Positions 55,704 through 60,770 of a stretch of 60,770 nucleotides of DNA are shown here, in pieces. How positions within the stretch are numbered: the first letter of the stretch is position 1; every line of letters starts with the position of its first letter. Source of the DNA: Alphaproteobacteria bacterium (GTDB lineage Bacteria > Pseudomonadota > Alphaproteobacteria > Micropepsales > Micropepsaceae); NCBI GenBank assembly GCA_018971835.1, contig JAGWZW010000010.1, positions 1 through 60,770 of the forward strand. Direction: 5' to 3'. The notes under the pieces are model-generated. The model was not told the DNA's origin and did no database searches. It was given only the letters and a program-made list of their open reading frames with translations. The position numbers were made by a program, and so were the translations under genes.

Positions 55704-56194
55704 CCTGCGCAACCTCCCCTCAGAATTGCGGATTCACGAATGTCCGGCGCGAAAAACGTAACAAAATGGTGCGCTCTTGTCATCGTCTCCGCGTGGTGTT
55801 CGCTGGGGCGCACTTTCGGGCAGGTGAGCGTGCCTTGGCTTAGATGGCGTTTCAAGAATTGAACCACGTTCTGGCCCGTGAGGCGGCGGTGTAGTGCGAC
55901 GAATAGAAAGGTTCCGCGCGATTGCTCCCGGAACGCCAGGAAGCGGCTGCGATCTTCCACTCGCATGGCGCAGATTGTCAGGTCTTTGGCGCCGTCTGTC
56001 AGGTCAGCCCGCTGTCATCTTGATACCATAAATTGCCGAATTGAGCGCAACGTTGTGGCCAAGATGCACATCGCCGCCGCGAAGCGCGAAGGACGGAATT
56101 CTACCAAGGGGTCAGTGACCGGAAACATATTCAGGAGAGATTCGTGCCCGCTATTCGTCGCGGACGAAGGGTGTGGCTCGAACAAGGGGGCAAG
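55704..56194. other. Gap between the LuxR fragment and the second TBDR
   Basis: About 490 bp with only weak frames. A minus-strand frame of 88 codons (55700-55966) and a plus-strand one of 106 codons (55878-56198) have no recognisable domain. The promoter of the 56195 receptor should lie at the right end, but I see no clear -35/-10 pair. Confidence 0.4.
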
Positions 56195-58552
56195 ATGAGC
56201 AAAGACTTTCTACGTGTATGCACTGTGCTGGTGGCATCGAACGCGCTGCTGCCGTTTTTCGCTACAAACGCAGGGGCGCAAACGGCGGGAGCCGCTGGCG
56301 CCGGCGCTGGGACGAGTATAGAAGAAGTCGTCGTTACAGCAACTAGGCGCGCAGAGCCGCTGAGCAAGGTTCCGATCAGCGTCGCCGCTTTTACGCAGCA
56401 GCGGCTGGATCAGCAGGGCGTGCGCAGCATCGATGACATCGCGCAGCTTACGCCCGGCGTCACTTTCAGTCGGTCCGACACCCGCAACGCCGGCGCGGCG
56501 ACCATTGCCATCCGCGGAATTTCGTCAACCGCCGGATCAGGCACGACCGGCATCTATATCGACGATACGCCGATCCAGGTGCGCAATATTGGCTTCAGTG
56601 CCTATTCGGCATTTCCGGCCGTCTTCGATCTGCAGCGTGTCGAGGTGCTGCGCGGGCCGCAAGGCACCCTGTTCGGCGCCGGTTCCGAAGGCGGAACGGT
56701 CCGCTTCATCACACCTCAGCCCAACCTCGGCGAATACAGCGTATACGCGCGCGGCGAGGCAGGCTTCATGGACGGGGGCGGACCTTCCTACGAAGCAGGC
56801 GCCGCCGTTGGCGGGCCGATCATAGATGGAAAGCTCGGCTTCCGCGTGAGCGGCTGGGCCAGGCGCGATGGCGGCTACATTGATCGCGTGAACTATGCGA
56901 CCGGTGTGGCCCAGGAGAGGAATTCCAACTATCAGGACAGCCGCGTCCTCAGCGGTGCGCTGAAGTTCGCCCCGACCGACGCGCTGACTCTAACGGCGTC
57001 CCTCTACTACCAGGATATCTATAACAACGACGTCAACGCTTACTGGCTCAATCTCTCCGATCCGGGCGCCGGCGTCTTCCGCCAGGGCAATGCGATCCCC
57101 TCGCCAAGTTCAGACCGATTCGTTCTGCCGTCGCTTCACATCGATTGGGACTTCGGCTCATTCCACCTCATATCGAACACCTCCTATTTCCAGCGCAGCC
57201 AGAAAGCGATCAACGACTACACGACCTTTGAGGCATCGCTTTGGACCGGAAGTTATCAATACCCAACCGGGATGTATGCGCCGACGACGCAAACCAATGC
57301 ACAACGGAACTGGACCGAGGAACTCCGCCTCGAGTCAACCGACCCGGACGCGAGGCTGAACTGGGTTGCCGGCTTCTTCTATTCCCGTGACCGGCAGACC
57401 GCGACTGAACTTGTTCAGGACACCTTTCTGCCTGGAATATTTCAGGCGCGGACGGGTGTACCCTTTAACGTCGCGTTCGGCCAAGGATTGGTCAACGGCT
57501 TATACACCTTTGTTCTGGATCCAGCGCTGTCGCACGACGAACAGATCGCCGGCTTCGGACAACTCGACTACCGCCTCACCGATAAGCTGAAGGCGACCGC
57601 CGGCGTCCGGGTCGCCAGAACGCAGTTTGATGTCTATGCGAATTTCGTGGGCCCGGTCGTGGGCCCGCCTGCGGTCGACCACGGCTCGCAGAAGGAAACG
57701 CCGGTCACGCCCAAATTCGGATTGTCCTACCAGGCCGATGACAACAACATGTTCTACTTCAGCGCGGCAAAAGGGTACCGGATCGGCGGTTACAATCCCA
57801 AGGTCGGGGTACCGTGCGGCGGCCAGCTCGCAAGCTTCGGCCTTGCCGACCGCCCGGAACAGTTCCAGTCCGACAGCGTATGGAGCTACGAGGTCGGCGC
57901 GAAGAACGCGCTTTTCAATCATCGGCTCCAGGTTAATACCAGCGCTTATTACATTGACTGGAGTAACATTCAGCAACTGGTGTCGCTCAATCAATGCGGC
58001 TTCAACTTCGTCGCCAATCTGGGGGCGGCAAGAAGCGAGGGCTTTGATCTGTCGGCGGTGTTCGCTGCAACCGATCACCTGACTCTCAGCGGCGCGCTCG
58101 GCTACAACTATGCTGAGTTCACGCAGACGGTCAAGGCGGGCCCGCTTGCAGCCTTCAATCTCGTCAGCAAGGGCGACAGGATACCGGGCGCGCCGTGGAC
58201 CATCGATCTGAGCGGCCAGTACGACTTCACGGTGGCGCACCGCGATGGCTTTGTCCGCTTCGATTATCAGCATCATGCGGGCGGGCCCAACAATGTACCC
58301 GTGCGTAATCTGACGGACGCAGGGTCGGATCCGACCATTCCGGCACTGCCCTCGACGGACCTGATGTCGATCCGGGCCGGGGTCCAGTTCGGGGGAACTG
58401 AGGTCTCGATATTCGCAAAGAACCTGTTCGACGCGCACCCCGAACTAAGCAGAGCCTACGATCCACGGACGGCGCCCACAACGCCGTACAATTATCGCGG
58501 CACGACATTCATGCCGCGCACCATCGGCGTGACGGTGATCGCGCGTTACTAA
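56195..58552 (+). CDS. TonB-dependent receptor
   Basis: This 785-residue outer-membrane receptor has a signal peptide (residues 1-29, ending NAGAQ), a TonB-box-like EEVVVTATRRAE, a plug with GIYIDDTPIQ and VEVLRGPQGTLFGAGSEGG, and a barrel with terminal GVTVIARY. The start ATG 56195 (MSKDFLRVC) follows a G-rich ribosome-binding site; the frame opens 17 codons earlier. It closely resembles the receptor at 32933-35446, showing recent common descent. An amidohydrolase follows 49 bp downstream, suggesting they handle the same substrate. Confidence 0.93.
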   Translation: MSKDFLRVCTVLVASNALLPFFATNAGAQTAGAAGAGAGTSIEEVVVTATRRAEPLSKVPISVAAFTQQRLDQQGVRSIDDIAQLTPGVTFSRSDTRNAGAATIAIRGISSTAGSGTTGIYIDDTPIQVRNIGFSAYSAFPAVFDLQRVEVLRGPQGTLFGAGSEGGTVRFITPQPNLGEYSVYARGEAGFMDGGGPSYEAGAAVGGPIIDGKLGFRVSGWARRDGGYIDRVNYATGVAQERNSNYQDSRVLSGALKFAPTDALTLTASLYYQDIYNNDVNAYWLNLSDPGAGVFRQGNAIPSPSSDRFVLPSLHIDWDFGSFHLISNTSYFQRSQKAINDYTTFEASLWTGSYQYPTGMYAPTTQTNAQRNWTEELRLESTDPDARLNWVAGFFYSRDRQTATELVQDTFLPGIFQARTGVPFNVAFGQGLVNGLYTFVLDPALSHDEQIAGFGQLDYRLTDKLKATAGVRVARTQFDVYANFVGPVVGPPAVDHGSQKETPVTPKFGLSYQADDNNMFYFSAAKGYRIGGYNPKVGVPCGGQLASFGLADRPEQFQSDSVWSYEVGAKNALFNHRLQVNTSAYYIDWSNIQQLVSLNQCGFNFVANLGAARSEGFDLSAVFAATDHLTLSGALGYNYAEFTQTVKAGPLAAFNLVSKGDRIPGAPWTIDLSGQYDFTVAHRDGFVRFDYQHHAGGPNNVPVRNLTDAGSDPTIPALPSTDLMSIRAGVQFGGTEVSIFAKNLFDAHPELSRAYDPRTAPTTPYNYRGTTFMPRTIGVTVIARY

Positions 58553-58601
58553 AGAACGGCGGCGGTGCTGCACAGGGAAACACAGGAAAGGGAAGTACGA
58601 A

Positions 58602-60350
58602 ATGTACAGACTAATGCATAAGCGACAGACGGCACTTGGCCTTGTAGCGGCGGCGGGCGTTGCGGCACTGATCACGACCGCCCTGGCCGAGCCCGTCCTG
58701 CCGGCGGAGAAGGGCGCGGTGACGGTTGCCCCGGCCGATCTGGCGTTGACGGACGGGCACATTTATACGCCGTCAGGCTGGGCGGAAGCCGTTGCGGTTC
58801 ATGATGGCGTCATCGTTGCGGTCGGGAATGAAGCGGCCATCAAGCCTTATCTCAATGAAAAAACAAAGATCATCGATTTGAAGGGGCATACAGTTCTCCC
58901 CGGTCTTCATGATATGCATGTCCATCCCGCCAGCGCAGGCCTCGCGCACGAGGACTGCCAGCTGCCGCAAAGCGCGACACCATCGCAGATATTTTCGATC
59001 GTGGCCGGATGCGTGAAACGGCATAAGCCTGGCGAGTGGATCACCGGCAGAGCCTACGAGGCGGCTGCGTTCGGAAAGACCCCACCCAACAGATACATGC
59101 TCGACAAGGTGGCCCCCGACAATCCAGTGCTTCTGACCGATATCAGCGGACACAGCGCATGGGCGAACTCTCTGGCCCTAAAACTGGCCGGTATCACAAA
59201 GGACACGCCCGATCCGCACAACGGCATCATCGAGCGCGATGCCAACGGCGTGCCGACCGGCGTGCTGAGGGAAAGCGCCGCGGGTCTGGTGTCCAAGTTG
59301 CTACCGCCGCCGACGCGCGAACAATATGCGTCGGCACTGAACTGGGCTCTACATCAACTGCTGGATCAGGGTGTCACGTCTCTTGACGATGCCTTCGTCA
59401 ACGAAGACATTGCCCGTGCCTATGACGATCTGGCAGACAGCGGCAAACTGGTGCAGCGGGTCCGCGGCTGCCTGGATTACCAGGAAGAGGGTTTGATTGA
59501 GCGGCGCGGTCTGTATGCACGCAGCAATTTTTCGCCGAGTTGCATCAAGATATTCCTCGATGGCGTGCCAACCGACAGCCATACGGCCGCGATGCTCGAG
59601 GAGTACGAACCTTTGCCCGGCGGCGGAACTGTCAAAAGCCGGGAATACGGGATGCTGAAGGTCCCTCAGAAAACGCTTGACGCTCTGCTTGTGCGCTTTG
59701 ACAGCATGGGCATGACCGTGAAGATGCACGCCGCCGGCGATGCAGCCGTTCACGAAGGTATCGAGGCGATTGCCGCTGCCCGAGATGCTCACGGCTTTTC
59801 TGGGCTCCTTCATGACACCGCGCACAATAGCTTTGTGCATATGAGTGATATCAAGAGGGCGCGGGCCATCGGCGCCGCAATGGAGTTCTCGCCATATATT
59901 TGGTACCGGTCGCCGATCATCGACGATATCCAGAAAGCGGTTCATCCGGAATTGATGGATCGCTGGATTCCGATCAAGGACGCGCTGGATGCGGGCGTCT
60001 TGGCCGTGCCGGGCTCCGACTGGCCGGTCGTACCCGTCGCCAATCCCTGGCTTGCAATCGAGACGATGGTAACACGTGAAAAACCTGGCGGTGTCGGCAA
60101 GCCGCTGGGGCCGGCAGAGCGCATCGGTCTTAAGCAGGCAATTGACATGTACACGATCAATTCGGCGCGGCAGCAATATAGCGCCGACAGGCTCGGATCG
60201 ATCGAGCTTGGCAAGCTTGCGGATGTGATCGTGATCGACCGGGATATCTTCGCGGTGCCGATCACGACCGTTCACGACACCAAGGTGTTGATGACGATCA
60301 TAAACGGGAAAGTCGTTTATGACGCGGCGCACTCCGGGCTGGCAGAATAG
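58602..60350 (+). CDS. Exported amidohydrolase, YtcJ-like
   Basis: This 582-residue amidohydrolase_3 family protein has a signal-type N-terminus (about 10-29, ALGLVAAAGVAALITTALA) and the metal motif HDMHVHP (His106, His108). Other ligand regions are KIFLDGVPTDSHTA, KMHAAGDAAVHEGIEAI and AVPGSDWPV, ending with GKLADVIVIDRD. The family hydrolyses amide or imide bonds of small molecules; the substrate is not known. It is co-oriented with the TBDR upstream, and a perfect terminator follows the stop. Confidence 0.88.
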   Translation: MYRLMHKRQTALGLVAAAGVAALITTALAEPVLPAEKGAVTVAPADLALTDGHIYTPSGWAEAVAVHDGVIVAVGNEAAIKPYLNEKTKIIDLKGHTVLPGLHDMHVHPASAGLAHEDCQLPQSATPSQIFSIVAGCVKRHKPGEWITGRAYEAAAFGKTPPNRYMLDKVAPDNPVLLTDISGHSAWANSLALKLAGITKDTPDPHNGIIERDANGVPTGVLRESAAGLVSKLLPPPTREQYASALNWALHQLLDQGVTSLDDAFVNEDIARAYDDLADSGKLVQRVRGCLDYQEEGLIERRGLYARSNFSPSCIKIFLDGVPTDSHTAAMLEEYEPLPGGGTVKSREYGMLKVPQKTLDALLVRFDSMGMTVKMHAAGDAAVHEGIEAIAAARDAHGFSGLLHDTAHNSFVHMSDIKRARAIGAAMEFSPYIWYRSPIIDDIQKAVHPELMDRWIPIKDALDAGVLAVPGSDWPVVPVANPWLAIETMVTREKPGGVGKPLGPAERIGLKQAIDMYTINSARQQYSADRLGSIELGKLADVIVIDRDIFAVPITTVHDTKVLMTIINGKVVYDAAHSGLAE

Positions 60351-60381
60351 AAGAGGACTGCACCGATCCCTGTCAGCCTTG

Positions 60382-60416
60382 GCGCATCCGGACAAAATCC
60401 GGATGCGCGATTTTTT
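60382..60416 (+). terminator. Intrinsic terminator after the amidohydrolase gene
   Basis: A perfect 11 bp stem (gcgcatccgga/tccggatgcgc, 60382-60392 with 60398-60408), a five-base loop (caaaa) and six T residues (60411-60416). Confidence 0.93.
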
Positions 60417-60681
60417 CACCAAACAGCGTGTGTGCGAACCACAATAGGCCTTACATGTGCGAGAGATCGCGGGCCGCAAACGGCAGCACGTCATAACCTG
60501 CCGATCCATATAGGAGCAGACAAAGTTCTTGGGCATCATGCCTTTCTTTTGCACAATCGTAATCTGTTGTGGTGCAGTTGGTTAGGCTTTGGAGCCATAA
60601 AAACGCTTTCGGGAACGAGTTCGTGAGTGACGCCTATGGGCCGTTTCCTGTATAAGCGACCGTCGGAGGGGGCAAGGCTTC

Positions 60682-60770
60682 ATGCGGTCTGACGTGGCAG
60701 CAAATTTCCAGAGAATCGGGCGCGGAAGCACAAGGTGGCGCTCCCTGATCTGGATTCTGCTGCTGTCTTT
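60682..60770 (+). CDS. Start of a membrane protein gene, cut by the window edge
   Basis: Only the first 29 codons are visible: MRSDVAANFQRIGRG, then a charged stretch and a hydrophobic run (SLIWILLLS). An AAGG box precedes the ATG by a few bases. This looks like the amino end of an inner-membrane protein with a short cytoplasmic tail; it could be a sensor kinase, transporter or similar. Nothing more can be said. Confidence 0.45.
   Translation, partial: MRSDVAANFQRIGRGSTRWRSLIWILLLS

Overview
The window reads as a chromosomal segment of a GC-rich alphaproteobacterium. The support is the F1-only ATP synthase operon (atpHAGDC without the Fo genes), the four-subunit succinate dehydrogenase, a DUF3126 protein, an rpe/heparinase-like pair, a PhoH ATPase, and many TonB-dependent receptors (TBDRs) and ECF sigma systems. 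The genus cannot be fixed from the sequence alone; a Rhizomicrobium/Micropepsaceae-like or sphingomonad-like lineage would fit.

The left part (1-29.8 kb) is mostly housekeeping. It holds amtB-glnK (minus strand), atpHAGDC, a diiron ferritin-like protein, a two-motif aspartic protease, a slipin, sdhB, an MscS channel, a zinc-ribbon methyltransferase/heparinase-like/rpe run, sdhCDA, a GYF_2 protein with a SinR/Cas2-like tail, a gamma-carbonic anhydrase, phoH, several small or polytopic membrane proteins, DUF3126, a PuuB-like oxidase, cysE, a nitroreductase and a formylglycine sulfatase.

From 30.3 to 39 kb lies a coherent catabolic locus: a GntR/FCD regulator, gabT, a TBDR, an APC permease and a Tat-exported spermidine-dehydrogenase-like flavoprotein. 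Palindromic GTGATCAC sites lie between gabT and the TBDR, one directly upstream of a strong -35/-10 promoter. I infer a polyamine/GABA uptake and degradation module. From 39 to 46.3 kb follow an outer-membrane barrel, an ECF sigma/anti-sigma pair flanked by two alanine-rich exported proteins (one a 40-residue-repeat protein, the other a subtilase with a four-residue-repeat N-terminus), an alkyl-sulfatase-like hydrolase and rlmJ.

A tRNA-Ser(CGA) at 46.34 kb precedes a region with long gaps and an accessory character: AraC and LuxR-type regulators, a secreted metallo-beta-lactamase-fold hydrolase, a FecI/FecR/TBDR signalling set, a second TBDR paired with an amidohydrolase, and the first 29 codons of a membrane protein at the right edge. 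The most unusual observation is that the LuxR gene at 48.4-49.4 kb lacks its N-terminal part. A matching N-terminal piece, carrying a stop codon, lies on the same strand at 55.2-55.7 kb, so the roughly 6 kb FecI-FecR-TBDR-hydrolase block sits between the two halves of what may have been one gene. The TBDR in that block also shows a probable frameshift near its start and a second, internal signal-peptide-like segment.
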